Shown: positions 11,330-23,540, numbered from the stretch's first letter. The stretch: 64,000 bases of DNA from Siphonodentalium dalli (GCA_032622095.1 CP136069.1:7952036-8016035); one strand, 5' to 3'. Numbers and translations: made by a program. Notes: generated by a model not told the origin, from the sequence alone.

Positions 11330-12100
11330 GAATACCAAAAATTATTGAAATCGCTTCACATTTGTTTCAGTTATCAAGCTGGACGGACAGACCAAAATTG
11401 TGAAAAATTGACAAACTTAGGTCGATATCTAAACCAAAATGAAAATGCAAACGTCATTGGGGCACTCCTGTGAAATCATTCATGATGGCAAACCTCCATA
11501 ACAAATTTCATCCAGATCCGATAACCCATGGCTGGGATAATTCTGCGCTAACGAACAAAAAGAAATAATTTCCAGACAAACAAAGAAAGATAACTCTAAA
11601 ATGAAAAACGTGAACGAAGTCATTTGGCCTTTTTTTGAAAGCAGTCATGATGATGAACCTCCATTCCAAATTTCATTTAGATCCTATAACCATTGGTTGA
11701 GATAAATGCACGGACAGACAAAAACCCCACATTTCCAGATAAATAAGATGGCTGCTTGGGGAAAACATTGACAGCTGCCATCTAGAGGCCACCCCAAAGA
11801 TCCATATGAAGTTTGGTGATGATCGGATAAGGGATATGGCCTGTAGAGTGTGTCGAGGGATTTACATGTAGTCATGCAAAGAGTAAAATCCATTTTCACC
11901 CTAAGTCCCATTTCTCAATAAGGGCCGTAACTCTGGAAAACATTAATGGATGCAACCCGATATTTGTAAATACTCTTTAACCCATGTTGCTTCATCAACA
12001 TACCGGTGGTCATTAAAATCCAACTGACAATGATCAAGATATAGAGCTTCAAAGTTGTTACAGACGGACAGGCTCACGGACGGATGGAAAAATGGATGAC
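11330..12100 (+). mobile_element. Degenerate pearl-like repeat cluster
   Basis: Repeated phrases such as 'accaaattt.at.cagatcc.ataac', 'acatttccagataaa' and 'agggccgtaactctgg', ending in a GGACGGATGG tract near 12064-12088. The core is related to that at 15840-17215. 11186-11330 has no gene. Confidence 0.5.
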
Positions 12101-12121
12101 TAGACTTACGAGCCCATTTCT

Positions 12122-12427
12122 ATATGATTGATTGATTGGTTGGGGTTTATTGTCGCTTTAGCAACTAAGGCCATATCACGACACTGCCAGTTTTAGTGGT
12201 GGAGGAAATCCTCACACTTGCGACTAATCTAACAGTGATTTCAATGGCTGATAAACTCGTCAACCATGTGCGGCAAACCACCGGCGAGTAACTGGTAACT
12301 CCACCAGATAACGATTTCGAGTTACAAAGTCCACGATGGAAACATGTGGATTTAAAGCCTTATCGCCAGCGCTGGAGGGCAAAACGGCTTGGAGTTGTAC
12401 CCCTAACCGATTGAGCCACCGAGGCCC
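12122..12427 (-). mobile_element. tRNA-derived SINE (type 1)
   Basis: Read on the minus strand the element starts GGGGGCCTCGGTGGCTCAAT followed by CGGTTAG, a good tRNA A-box region. A weak B-box-like GCTTTAAATCC lies about 50 bp on. It ends in GACAATAAACCCCAACC followed by (AATC)n, a tail style common in invertebrate SINEs. No protein coding is expected; the minus-strand frame through it is fortuitous. Confidence 0.65.
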
Positions 12428-12629
12428 CCCCATTTCAATAACTCCTGACCAGTTTGTTGAACTTATTATCTGAACATTTCCCACCAATGAATATGAATCA
12501 TTTTGCTCTTGCATTATCTTTTTTTCTGTCTGTCGTCTACTTTTATTACCTGAACACCCCTCCAAATGAATAATAGATTGATCCAATGTATACTTTTATA
12601 ACTGAATGGGAGAATCCATTCAGAATAGA

Positions 12630-13312
12630 AAGGGTTAATACATGATGGTATATGAAGGGTTAATACATGATGGTACATGAAGGGTTAATATATGATGGTA
12701 CATGTATATGAAGGGTTAATATATGATGGTATATGAAGGGTTAATATATGATGGTATATGAAGGGTTAATACATGATGGTATATGAAGGGTTAATACATG
12801 ATGGTATATGAAGGGTTAATACATGATGGTATATGAAGGGTTAATACATGATGGTATATGAAGGGTTAATACATGATGGTATATGAAGGGTTAATATATG
12901 ATGGTATATGAAGGGTTAATACATGATGGTATATGAAGGGTTAATACATGATGGTATATGAAGGGTTAATACATGATGGTATATGAAGGGTTAATACATG
13001 ATGGTATATGAAGGGTTAATACATGATGGTATATGAAGGGTTAATACATGATGGTATATGAAGGGTTAATACATGATGGTATATGAAGGGTTAATACATG
13101 ATGGTATATGAAGGGTTAATACATGATGGTATATGAAGGGTTAATACATGATGGTATATGAAGGATTAATACATGATGGTATATGAAGGGTTAATACATG
13201 ATGGTATATGAAGGGTTAATATATGATGGTATATGAAGGGTTAATACATGATGGTATATGAAGGGTTAATACATGATGGTATATGAAGGGTTAATACATG
13301 ATGGTATATGAA
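12630..13312 (+). repeat. 25-bp satellite array (about 27 copies)
   Basis: Unit GGGTTAATACATGATGGTAT + ATGAA, highly homogeneous, with ATAC/ATAT variants in the first copies. No gene. Confidence 0.95.
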
Positions 13313-13352
13313 GCAACTCAAATTTACATTGTGTTCCCTTGAAAATCAAATG

Positions 13353-13564
13353 TACATGTAATGCCCTAAATAATCGACTTCTTAACCACAGACGAATTAT
13401 GGGTAATTTTTCAGGATTTAGTCGGAAATATGGCTTGTTGCCATTCATCGAAAAGCTCTCGGGAGAGCCTTCTGATGAATGGCAACAAGCCATATTTCCG
13501 ACTAAATCCTGGAAAGTTACCCATAATTATGCTGTGGTTAAGGAGTCGATTATTTAGGGCATTT
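13353..13564 (+). mobile_element. Family D MITE, copy 5
   Basis: Nearly complete palindrome. The left end is altered to TACATGTAATGCC. The right end is fused directly (..GGGCATT) to a family C element, so one of the two inserted into the terminus of the other. Confidence 0.7.
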
Positions 13565-14000
13565 GCAGAATGAAGTCCCCAGAGGGTGAATTTAGTGATG
13601 CTATCCAGCATAGTGGGCTAGCCATCACCAAATTCACCCTCTGGGGACCTCATTCTGCTCAGGCATCATCTTCTCTGGAAAGTTTCTTTATTTTCAAATT
13701 TCTATAGAAAATACTTCACAAAGATTCTATTTCTTTTTTTAGTATAGTTTCTCTGTATTCCCAAATTGGCAGACGACACACATTGCATAATCGAGGTTCC
13801 CAATGGGTGTACATCACAATATTCACCATTTGGGAAATTCAGTCTAATTCTATATCTCCCATAGCAGATGAGGTCATGCAGAATGAGGTCCCCAGAGGGT
13901 GAATTAGGTGATGCTAGCCTTCTGTGCAGGAAAGTGTCACTAAATTCACCCTCTGGGGACCTCATTCTGAAAATGAGAGGTACCTTATTCTCAGGGCTAT
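13565..14000 (-). mobile_element. Family C foldback, full composite
   Basis: Two palindromic terminal blocks enclosing the 'gcataatcgaggttcccaatgggtg' inner pair and the 'atctaattctatatctcccatagcagatgag' spacer, in the reverse orientation to 27447-27889. Confidence 0.7.
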
Positions 14001-14505
14001 TGTATATGGGGGGCATTTACATATGAAAGAAAACATCCTAAAATGCTTTTGTTGGGGAGATACATGTCTGCTGATGGTCAAATCAGATTAGATATTATCA
14101 ACAGATTTAAGTTGCCCTAACACATGATTGCCATCTTATTTCTCTTTCTTTTTTATAAAAAAAAAATTCCTGCAGCCTCAATAATCGTGAAACAGCCTGC
14201 AGATTATTGTTGAACTAATTATTTTAACATCCATACAAATAAATAAATGGAAATCAACTACACAAGTATTCTGTCAATAACTTTTAACTTGAAAGACTTT
14301 TATTCTCAAATGTACAATTGTGAAGAAGTGTGATCTTTTATAGTTGGTATTACTCCAGGGGCAATGGAATCAAGTGAAGGAACAGGGGGAGGGGGTACAA
14401 CTACAACACAACACAACACTCTTAAAATCTTGAGTAGATTAAATGTCGCAACTAAACATATATAGGACTTTTGAGGAACAAACACAAATTTTGGTTCGCG
14501 AAGCT
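14001..14505. other. No recognised feature
   Basis: AT-rich sequence without a convincing ORF. A phrase 'aactacacaagtattctgtcaat' (14255-14277) also occurs at about 7421, suggesting an old dispersed repeat. Confidence 0.5.
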
Positions 14506-15225
14506 CCCATCCTCTGCTCCACACTCCCCTCCTATGCTCCACACATCCCTCCTCTGCTCCACACTCCCCTCCTCTGCTCCACACATCCCTCCTCTGCTCT
14601 CCCCTCCACTGCTCTGCACTCCCCTCCTCTGCTCCACCATCCCTCCTCTGTTCCACACTCCCCTCCTCTGCTCCACCCATCCCTCTGCTCTGCACTCCCC
14701 TCCTCTGTTCCACCCATCTTTCCTCTGCTCTGCACTCCCCTCAACTCCACCCATCCCTCCTCTGCACTCCCTTCCTCTGCTCCATCCATCCCTCCTCTGC
14801 TCTGCATCTCAGCTTCACCCTCTCATCTGCTCTGCACCATCCTCTGTCCCACCCTCCCCATCCTCTGCTCCAACTCCCCTCTGCTCCACACCCCATCCGT
14901 ACACCCTCCATCCCTCCTCTGCTGCACCCACTCCTCCACACCCCCTCCTTTCCACCCTCCATCTCTCCTCTGCTCCACCCACTCTTCTACACCCTCCTTT
15001 CCACCCTCCATCCCTCCTCTGCTCCACACCACTCCTGTGCCACACCTATCCTCTACTCCGCACCCTCCTCTGCACCACATCATTCCTCTGTGCCACACCC
15101 CTCTAAGCCACACCCCTCCTCTGTTCCACACCCCTCCTCTCCACCACACCCCACCTCATCTCCACCCTCCCCTTATCCCTCTGCTACCCACCCCCAACCT
15201 CTGCTCAATTCACCTCTCCTCTGTA
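14506..15225 (+). repeat. CT-rich (CCTCCTCTGCTCCACACTC)n imperfect repeat
   Basis: Irregular units of about 19-25 bp, pyrimidine-rich on this strand. Long overlapping frames in several phases (up to 307 codons) consist of Ser/Pro/Leu/His or, on the other strand, Glu/Gly/Arg repeats and are not credible genes. A poly-C run lies at about 15299-15310. Confidence 0.9.
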
Positions 15226-15406
15226 TTTCTCTCTGTATCTTACAATAAATTATATAATAGAATGTGTCATTCTACTTTACTGTGCAAGGTACTTCAGACC
15301 CCCCCCCCCCCACCCCCCCTCCACTCCACCCCACCCACCCTCTGTATAATATGTACCTTACTGTAACTTATATATTGAATTAATGCGTCACTCTGTATTT
15401 TACTGT

Positions 15407-15658
15407 TTAACCCTTTACCCAACAAACCGGCCAAACCCGGCCAAATAAAGCTTCAACAGCCTAAAATATCTTCGGTCTGTCTCAATAGAACCATACAAAT
15501 ATGGATATCATTGGAACCGGCTCATTGACCACATTATGATAGTTACAGTTATGCCCTGTGCCAATGCATTCTCTTATATATGCGAGTCGAACATAGGTCG
15601 CCTCGCATATATAAGAGAATGCATTGGCACAGGGCCCTTCTGTTGGGTAAAGGGTTAA
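15407..15658 (-). mobile_element. Family A MITE, one-hairpin form
   Basis: TTAA-bounded 252-bp copy with a single hairpin, reversed orientation. The long GGCCGG-containing arm comes first. It shows the minimal form of the element. Confidence 0.8.
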
Positions 15659-15839
15659 GGCACTTCAGCCCCCCCACTCCACCCCCTCCACCCCCTGTAT
15701 AGTATGTATATACTGTAACATATATTGAACAAGAGATGGACTGTCGTCCGGTACATACCCCCTTGTGGCATACCGCCTAGTGTGGGCATATCTATAACCT
15801 GTGACTGATATACTCAGACATACGGAATGTACAGGTATG

Positions 15840-17215
15840 TCATAGTGGTGAACTTCCAAATTTCATTGAGATCCGAGCATTACTGTTCAAGTTATGGCCT
15901 GAACAGACATCGGATGCACACCAGACTGACCAAAAAGCCAACATTTCCAGATAAACAAAGATGAATAACTCTAGAACGAAAAATCCGAACAAAACGATGA
16001 AACCCTCTATTTAATGTCCTCATAGTAGTGAACATCCATACATGTACCTAATTTTATTGAGATCCGAGCGCTACTGTTAAAGTTATGACATGAACAGACT
16101 CCAGACTGACCAAAAAGCCAACATTTCCAGATAAACAAAGATGAATAACTCTAGAATGGAAAATCCGAACAAAACGATGAAACCCTCTATTTAATGTCCT
16201 CATAGTAGTGAACATCGATACCAAATTTCATTGAGATCCCAGCACAACTGTTGAAGTTATGACATGAACATCAAACACCGGACTGACCAAAAAGCCAACA
16301 TTTCCAGATAAACAAAGATGAATAACTCTAGAATGGAAAATCCGAACAAAACGATGATACCCTCTATTTAATGTCCTCATAGTAGTGAACATCCATACCA
16401 AATTTCATTGAGATCCCAGCACAACTGTTGAAGTTATGAGATGAACAGACACCAGACTGACCAAAAAGCCAACATTTCCAGATAAACAAAGATGAACAAG
16501 AGCTACGCTGTCGCGTGGCATTTGCCCCCGACCGTAGCAACTTGGATTAAGCATGGACGAAACTGCGGATATCCGAGGAGGTCTATATGACCATTCCAAA
16601 AGAAGTTCGTACAGAAATGTTGACTAAAAACCACAAAACAAGCGATCCGGAAACCCAAAAACAAGCGAAAATTCAATTTTTTCTAAGTTGAAAAAAAGGG
16701 CCATAACTCTGGCAAAAATCATCAAATCATACACAAATTCGCACTTGACATTTATTTTCATATAACTGATCCACAAAAGTACGGGATTTGCAATCGTACC
16801 ACCAAAGCTCACGCTATCATCTGGAAACCCAAAAAAACAAGAGAAAAATTTAATTTTCTAAGTAAAAAAAAGGCCATAACTCTGGTGAAAATGGGTGGAC
16901 AAAACCCGCGCTATGCATGTAGCTGTTCCCCCATGCTGCTCTATCACCATACCAAATATCAGCTAAATCTGCCCATCGGTTGCTGAACAATAATGCAAAA
17001 TGTTTGTACGGACGGAGACGTCGACTATATACCCGCCGACCAAGTCGGGGGCATAATAACTCTAGAATGGAAAATCCAAACAAAACGATGGAACCCTCTA
17101 TTTAATGTCCTCATAGTAGTGAACATCCATACCTTATTTTATTGAGATCCGAGCAGCTACTGTTCAAATTATGACATGAACAGACATCGGACGGACGCAC
17201 GGACGGACGCATGGA
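15840..17215 (+). mobile_element. Pearl-like array of about 180-bp cores
   Basis: At least five cores share 'aacatttccagataaacaaa', 'gatgaataactctagaatgg' and 'tttaatgtcctcatagtagt'. The array ends in a GGACGGACGCACGG tract at about 17188-17222. It is interrupted by a second element at 16497-17056. Confidence 0.7.
16497..17056 (+). mobile_element. Helentron-type non-autonomous element nested in a pearl core
   Basis: Inserted in the core phrase gatgaa/taactc without any target duplication: gatgaa + CAAGAGCTACGC ... GGGGGCATAA + taactc. A 9-bp GCCCCCGAC near the 5' end (16524-16532) is inverted at the 3' end (GTCGGGGGC, 17044-17052). It contains 'gggccataactctgg' cores and an ACGGACGG tract before the 3' end. 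No duplication, a 5'-3' internal inverted repeat and the microsatellite fit Helentron-associated elements. Confidence 0.7.
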
Positions 17216-17348
17216 CAGACAGGTGCAAAACAGTATACCCCCACTTCAGCACACCCGCCACCGCCACTCCACCCCCCCACCCCTGCATAGTATGTACCAT
17301 ACTGTAAATTATATATTGAATTAATGCGTCACTCTGTACTGACACTGT

Positions 17349-17746
17349 TTAACCCTTTACCCAACATAAGGGCCCTGTGCCAATGCATTCTCTTATATAT
17401 GCGAGTCGACTATAGGTCGCCTCGCATATATAAGAGAATGCATTGGCTTAACACATTAAAAATTATAAAATTGTTAAAGAATGTAAGAAAAAATGGTAAA
17501 AAGTGTTAAAAAAAGATTTTTTTTAGGCCAATGCATTCTCTTATATATGCGAGGCGACCTATGGTCGACTCGCATATATAAGAGAATGCATTGGCACAGG
17601 GCATAACTAACTATCACAATGTGGTCAAGGAGCCGGTTCCAATGATATCCATATTTGTATGGTTCTATTGAGACAGACCCAAGATATTTTAGGCTGTTGA
17701 AGCTTTATTTGGCCGGTTTTGGCCGGTTTGTTGGGTAAAGGGTTAA
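17349..17746 (+). mobile_element. Family A MITE, copy 4
   Basis: Standard two-hairpin form. The H1 loop has ACTATAGG instead of ACCATAGG. Confidence 0.8.
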
Positions 17747-18524
17747 ATTAAGGCACTTCAGTTATAAGCTTATAATATGTAACTTTATATAAAGAGACAA
17801 ATATTTCCGGGCTTTATTATTCTCTTCAAGGATACTTCCTAAGTAATAAAGCACTTAATCTCTAAACGATTCGCTCAACACAGTACTTATATGGTATTTA
17901 TAATTCTGGGTCAGCCCAAACCAATGGAGGTTCAATAACATATTCAAACTAGGGGATTGCCCATCAAAAATGACGGAAGAATTGTATGACATGAACAGAC
18001 TATGCAGGATAGTGTCACTACCGGTAAATTCACCCTCTGGGGACCTCATTCTGCAAATGATAGGCACACTAAACGCTGATGAATCACAGAGTAATTGTTT
18101 TGTGAGTTTTCGTTTAAGCCGAGTCTGTTTGACAAACACTTGTTTCTCTCTTGATAGCTCATCCAAAATAAAAAGCCCCATCTCGGGGAAGCAGAATTTA
18201 ACACACACAATCTCTTATTTATTCGGCTGACTTTAGGTTGCCCAGAGCTCCTTAATCAAAAGAAAATATACGGATCCCAGTCATCCCACATGGGATGTGA
18301 AGGGGAGCTACAAATAAACACCGTGATTTCATGGGTCTGAGCTCCGTAATCTTGAAGGGCTGCTGTACAAACACGTGGCTACTATTCGCTCGATCCCACC
18401 TCCCATGTTGTAATCATGTGCTGTCCACTACACATTGTACATATAACAATTCTCATGTATGATCTATTGTTCTACCGAGACTTTTTCGTCTTCACTAGCC
18501 AGGAATCCTAGAATAAACGCTTGT
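17747..18524. other. Mostly unrecognised; family C fragment at 18004-18078
   Basis: Only the right block of family C (AAATTCACCCTCTGGGGACC, then ATAGGCACACTAAACG) is recognisable. No supported gene; the short frames overlap the repeat. Confidence 0.5.
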
Positions 18525-18985
18525 TTAATCCTTTCAGTGCCAGGTCCGATTTTTGTATCAACCCATATACCCTGTGCCAATGCATTCTCTTATATATGCG
18601 AGTCGACCATAGGTCGCCTCGCATATATAAGAGAATGCATTGGCCTAACAATTTTTCATCATTTGTTATTATTTTTTACAATTTTAATAATTTTTTCTTA
18701 TATTCTTTAACAGACTTATTTTGTAGGTTTAGTGCCAGGGAATCTTACGTTTTTCATGGGCATCAAAATTATTACTATGAATACTTGGTGATAGTTTTGA
18801 GTTATAACATGCTCCTAAGGTTTTATCCAGTTTGTTTTTAAATTCGCTATAGCATGCTTAAGTATACCCAAAACAAATCTAAAAAAAAATTCTCTTTTTT
18901 TCTTCTTTTTAATTTTTTTTAGGGCCGATTTTACAGACTGTAAATTAGGGCCAATGAGATCGGCCCCTGGCACTGAAAGGGATAA
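18525..18985 (+). mobile_element. piggyBac-like MITE family B, copy 1 (long form)
   Basis: Ends TTAATCCTTTCAGTGCCAGG and CCTGGCACTGAAAGGGATAA (last TTAA mutated). It holds one 69-bp hairpin identical in type to family A, then a spacer with 'ggaatcttacgtttttcatg' and 'attactatgaatacttgg', and a second pair of internal inverted GGCCGAT words. No transposase. Confidence 0.75.
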
Positions 18986-19083
18986 CACTTTCTATACTAA
19001 ATACTCATTGATGAGTAGTTATCCCTTAGAAAATGTTCATATAATAAGTTCAACAAAAGGAACAACTTATTGTCGGAACATTT
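18984..19083 (+). repeat. Single 45-bp satellite unit plus linked flank
   Basis: One copy of the 8803-11165 unit is followed by 'gttcatataataagttcaacaaa'. The reverse-complement word (tttgttgaacttattatctgaacattt) flanks the 45-bp array at 11177 and recurs at 12451. Confidence 0.6.
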
Positions 19084-20108
19084 ACCACCATTGAATATGA
19101 ATCCTTCAGCATTTACCACCATTTACCACCATTGAATATGAATCCTTCAGCATTTACCACCATTTACCACCATTGAATATGAATCCTTCAGCATTTACCA
19201 CCATTTACCACCATTGAATATGAATCCTTCAGCATTTACCACCATTTACCACCAATGAATATGAATCCTTCAGCATTTACCACCATTTACCACCATTTAA
19301 TATGAATCCTTCAGCATTTACCACCATTTACCACCATTTAATATGAATCCTTCAGCATTTACCACCATTTACCACCAATGAATATGAATCCTTCAGCATT
19401 TACCACCATTTACCACCAATGAATATGAATCCTTCAGCATTTACCACCATTTACCACCATTGAATATGAATCCTTCAGCATTTACCACCATTTACCACCA
19501 ATGAATATGAATCCTTCAGCATTTACCACCATTTACCACCATTTAATATGAATCCTTCAGCATTTACCACCATTTACCACCATTTAATATGAATCCTTCA
19601 GCATTTACCACCATTTACCACCAATGAATATGAATCCTTCAGCATTTACCACCATTTACCACCAATGAATATGAATCCTTCAGCATTTACCACCATTTAC
19701 CACCAATGAATATGAATCCTTCAGCATTTACCACCATTTACCACCAATGAATATGAATCCTTCAGCATTTACCACCATTTACCACCACTGAATATGAATC
19801 CTTCAGCATTTACCACCATTTACCACCATTTACCACCAATGAATATGAATCCTTCAGCATTTACCACCATTTACCACCACTGAATATGAATCCTTCAGCA
19901 TTTACCACCATTTACCACCACTGAATATGAATCCTTCAGCATTTACCACCATTTACCACCAATGAATATGAATCCTTCAGCATTTACCACCATTTACCAC
20001 CAATGAATATGAATCCTTCAGCATTTACCACCATTTACCACCAATGAATATGAATCCTTCAGCATTTACCACCAATGAATATGAATCCTTCAGCATTTAC
20101 AACCATTT
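19084..20108 (+). repeat. 41-bp satellite array (about 25 copies)
   Basis: Unit CATTTACCACCATTTACCAC + CAATGAATATGAATCCTTCAG. Internal ATTTACCACC is itself doubled; copies with three or one of these occur near 19815 and 20062. No gene. Confidence 0.95.
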
Positions 20109-20186
20109 ACCATTATTATTCAGTAATAAATATTGAGCATTAAGAAGGGCAGAATATCATACAAAACTAGAAATCAAAATCAAAGC

Positions 20187-20531
20187 GAACGTTCAGATGA
20201 CCACGATTCAATCATAGTGGAGGAATCGGCCGACCAAAATCGTGGATAGGCTGTTCACATGATGTGATGAGGATATTTTAAGCCATTATTTAACACGTGA
20301 TTGACAACCCTACGATCTCTGATCTATGATTTTTACGTACGCACAACTGCGTTTCCGTTGCAAGTGGAGGTAACCAAGGATACACCACGATTTCGCAGCT
20401 GAAATCAAACAATGCTTGATATTCATTTTATACTCATGATCTTGTCATGAGAATGTGCAGTCCAGCTACCGGTTACTACCCATGACAGAAAACTTCCCAC
20501 TTATGATTGAAACGTGGTTGTCTGAACGTTC
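20187..20531 (+). mobile_element. Foldback MITE with GAACGTTCAG ends, copy 1
   Basis: Termini GAACGTTCAGATGACCACGA and TCGTGGT-like inverse. The interior includes 'gttgcaagtggaggtaaccaagg' and 'tcaaacaatgcttgatatt'. A second copy lies at 56241-56602. No clear target duplication seen. 20532-21121 shows nothing recognisable apart from a weak trace of the 45-bp unit near 20813. Confidence 0.65.
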
Positions 20532-21121
20532 AATAAATCTTCCTAAAAAAAGGTACATCTTCAAGCTTGAAAAGCGAGAGTACTTAACTCAAACAGGGTA
20601 TGGTTGCAATGATGCGAAAGTTCACAATGTAATGTGCATCACATTGTTAATGTTACGATGCAATGCACTACACGATGCATGAGTTGCTAGTTGTCACTAT
20701 AAATTAATTCAGCCTTATGGTACATAATAACAATTCTCATGTATGAACTTTTGTTCTACCAAGACTCTTTTGTGTTCATTAGCTGGGAATCCTAATATAT
20801 AAACTTGTTTTACACTTTCGATACTAAATACTAAACAAAATTTGTTTCTGGTGGACTTATTCTGCACTACATGAATCCGGTGTGCATTCCTTTGACAGTG
20901 CTCTCAAAGAGACGCTTGATATTTCATTAAGCTTGGAAGTTGATCTTGAAAGTATATTTTTGTAATTGGAGATTGGTATCTTGCAGATGACACTGTGTGA
21001 CCTGGAGGGCACCAATTAATTATGAAGTAGATAGCGTATTTATAGTCCTGTCAGATCACTAGGGCTGGCCCCGATTTAAAGAATGAGATGGGTCAAAATT
21101 ATTATTATACACCATACACAC

Positions 21122-21270
21122 AAGCCTTGAAATAGGGTGTCTGTCATTTGCAGAATGAGGTTCCCAGAGGGTGAATTTAGTGATGCTACCCCGCATAGCA
21201 GGCTAGCATCACCAAATTCACCCTCTGGGAACCTCATTCTGCAAATGACAAACACACTATTTCAAGGCTT
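21122..21270 (+). mobile_element. Family C, single-block form
   Basis: AAGCCTTGAAATAGGGTGTC ... inverse ending CTATTTCAAGGCTT; one almost perfect palindrome of 149 bp. Confidence 0.75.
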
Positions 21271-21348
21271 GGTTTGTGAGACCTTGGTAGTCGGGACCTT
21301 GGTAGGTAATGGGACTAAAAGTCACTCGTTTTTTAATATTATAAAGTT

Positions 21349-22291
21349 ATTATACAATGTTGTGTACAGTATGTGTTTTTCTTGTACGAGTCCAGGTTGT
21401 GGTGAAAAGTCATATTGGACGAGAAACGCCAGTGTCGAGTCCAATATGACTTTTCACCACAAGCTGGACGAGTACAATAATGAAAGTGTCAATGACACTG
21501 TAGCTCAACTTTGTAAAGAAGGTAATTTTTTGTGATGAGCAATGAATTGAGAGATTAATGAAAGTGTCAATGACACTGTAGCTCAACTTGGAAAGGGAAT
21601 AATTTAATGTATTACAGTCAATGGAGCGATTAGGAATGTGGAAAGTTGAATGTCTAATACTAGTTTATAGACATGAAGAGAAAAGTAAAATCCAAGATGG
21701 CTGCTGGCGGCCATGTTTTCGGCCAAATGACCCCAAAATGAGTCGTTCCCATCTACATGTCATCGTTAACATCCATGACAAATTTTATGATGTTCAGACT
21801 AAAGGTACGACCTGTAGCCCATGCTAAAGAATTTAGTCATACAAAGAGTAAAATCCAAGATGGCTGCTGGCGGCCATGTTTTTTGGCCGAACAATCCCAA
21901 AATGACTTGTCCCCATCTACATGTAATTATTAACATTCATTACAAATTTTATGATGATCAGACTAAAGGTATGACATGTAGCCCGTGCTAAAAAATTTAG
22001 TCATACAAAGAGTAAAATCCAAGATGGCTGCTGGCGGCCATGTTTTCGGTCGAATGACCCCAAAATGAGTCGTTCCCATCTACATGTCATCGTTAACATC
22101 CATGACAAATTTTATGACGATCAGACTAAAGGTACGACCTGTAGCCCATGCTAAAGAATTTAGTCATACAAAGAGTAAAATCCAAGATGGCTGCTGGCGG
22201 CCATGTTTTTTGGCCAAACCCCAAAATTATTCGTTCCCATCTACCTGGACGAGTACAAGAAAAACACATACTGTACACAACATTGTATAAT
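21349..22291 (+). mobile_element. Foldback element enclosing about 163-bp tandem cores
   Basis: Terminal inverted repeats of about 48 bp (ATTATACAATGTTGTGTACA ... TACCTGGACGAGTACAAG and inverse). Inside are a hairpin at 21381-21476 (arms AAAGTCATATTGGAC) and 3.3 tandem cores beginning AGTAAAATCCAAGATGGCTG at about 21683, 21849, 22011 and 22172. The core length matches the ~160-bp repeats of bivalve pearl/BIV160 sequences. No ACGG tract. The ORFs inside are repeat frames. Confidence 0.65.
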
Positions 22292-22803
22292 GACATTTTT
22301 AGTAACCATGTTTGTTTATCCAAATTTTGGGAATGAAATTTTTGTGGTTATTTTTGGTATTTGTCGGCAATTAATTCTCTATAAAAGCCTGTATTTGATC
22401 ATCAGAAAGTATGATTTGGAACAGTAAACACGGAAGTGAAAAAAAAACTCAATACGGAAGTGAAACGTCTGCTAAATCCACCAGAGTATTGCATGCGCAT
22501 CACAATTTCACTGATTCATTTGGCAATAGAGTTACTTCTTGACTCGAGAAGTCCCGATAAAAAAAGTCATATTGGACTCGATTGAGTCCAATATGACTTT
22601 CGGAATGCCAATATGACTTTTTATCACATAATTTGGCCATAAAGGCAGTTTCATAATTATCGGTAATAGACACGTTTAATATCAGCGCGTGCGATGACGT
22701 CACGGCGTTCTTCAAATAACTTGCGATCGCTGTAGTTTATGATTGTTGTTTTCGATGAATATTTCGCGTTGCTTCGGGTTTATTTGATCATGTGATAAAA
22801 GGT
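22292..22803. other. Unrecognised, with AAAGTCATATTGGACTC hairpin remnants
   Basis: At about 22564-22625 the word AGTCATATTGGACTC occurs as an inverted pair plus a third copy, related to the hairpin at 21381-21476. No supported gene. Confidence 0.45.
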
Positions 22804-22944
22804 ATCTCACACTCGTCCTATTTTATACGTAATTTATCAACCTCGTCCTCTAAATTCTATTTGAGACTCGGTAAACCTCGGCTCAAATCGAATTTAGTGA
22901 ACTCGGTTGATAAATTCCGTATAAAATAGAAACTCATGTGAGAT
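22804..22944. repeat. Imperfect 141-bp palindrome
   Basis: Arms ATCTCACACTCGTCCTATTT ... AATTTATCAAC face ..GTTGATAAATTCCGTATAAA..; the centre contains GAGACTCGGTAAACCTCGG. Probably a small foldback transposon. Confidence 0.6.
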
Positions 22945-23027
22945 CCTCTATTTCCCATATTATCATGTGATGGCTTTTGCACAAACAAAAATAGTGTTAG
23001 TTAAGAGATGGATAATAAATAAATATA

Positions 23028-23354
23028 TTAACCCTTTACCCAACAGAAGGGCCCTGTGCCAATGCTTTCTCTTATATATGCGAGTCGACCATAGGTCGCA
23101 TCGCATATATAAGAGAATGCATTGGCTTAACACATTTTTTTAGGCCAATGCATTCTCTTATATATGCGAGGCGACCTATGGTCGACTCGCATATATAAGA
23201 GAATGCATTGGCACAGGGCATAACTGTAACTATCACAATGTGGTCAAGGAGCCGGTTCCAATGATATCCATATTTGTATGGTTCTATTGAGACAGAGCGA
23301 AGATATTTTAGGCTGTTGAAGCTTTATTTGGCCGGCCAATGGGTAAAGGGTTAA
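23028..23354 (+). mobile_element. Family A MITE, copy 5 (short spacer)
   Basis: Two hairpins separated by only about 20 bp. The right end is altered (GGCCGGCCAATGGGTAAAGGG), so the TGTTGGGT terminus is partly lost. H1 has a CTTTCTC variant. Confidence 0.75.
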
Positions 23355-23540
23355 AAGAGCCTATATTTTGAATAAACATATTCAATTGTTTTATTTTTGT
23401 ATGAAAAATCAACTGAAACATCTTGGGTATCTCTGTAACATTGTGATTGTTTCTTCTTTGTCCTCCTCCCTCCCCCCTCAACCCATGTCAAAACATTGAC
23501 CAGATCATGATGTTTCATAGCAGGGACGAAGTTGCATCTA

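Noticed and set aside
12260..12586. 108-codon minus-strand frame
   Set aside because: Overlaps the type 1 SINE; no domain.
14306..15366. Frames up to 307 codons on both strands (Ser/Pro/Leu/His or Glu/Gly/Arg rich)
   Set aside because: Simple CT-rich repeat open in many phases on both strands; no real protein composition.
19084..20108. CRISPR-like array of 41-bp units
   Set aside because: Units are contiguous with no unique spacers; ordinary satellite.
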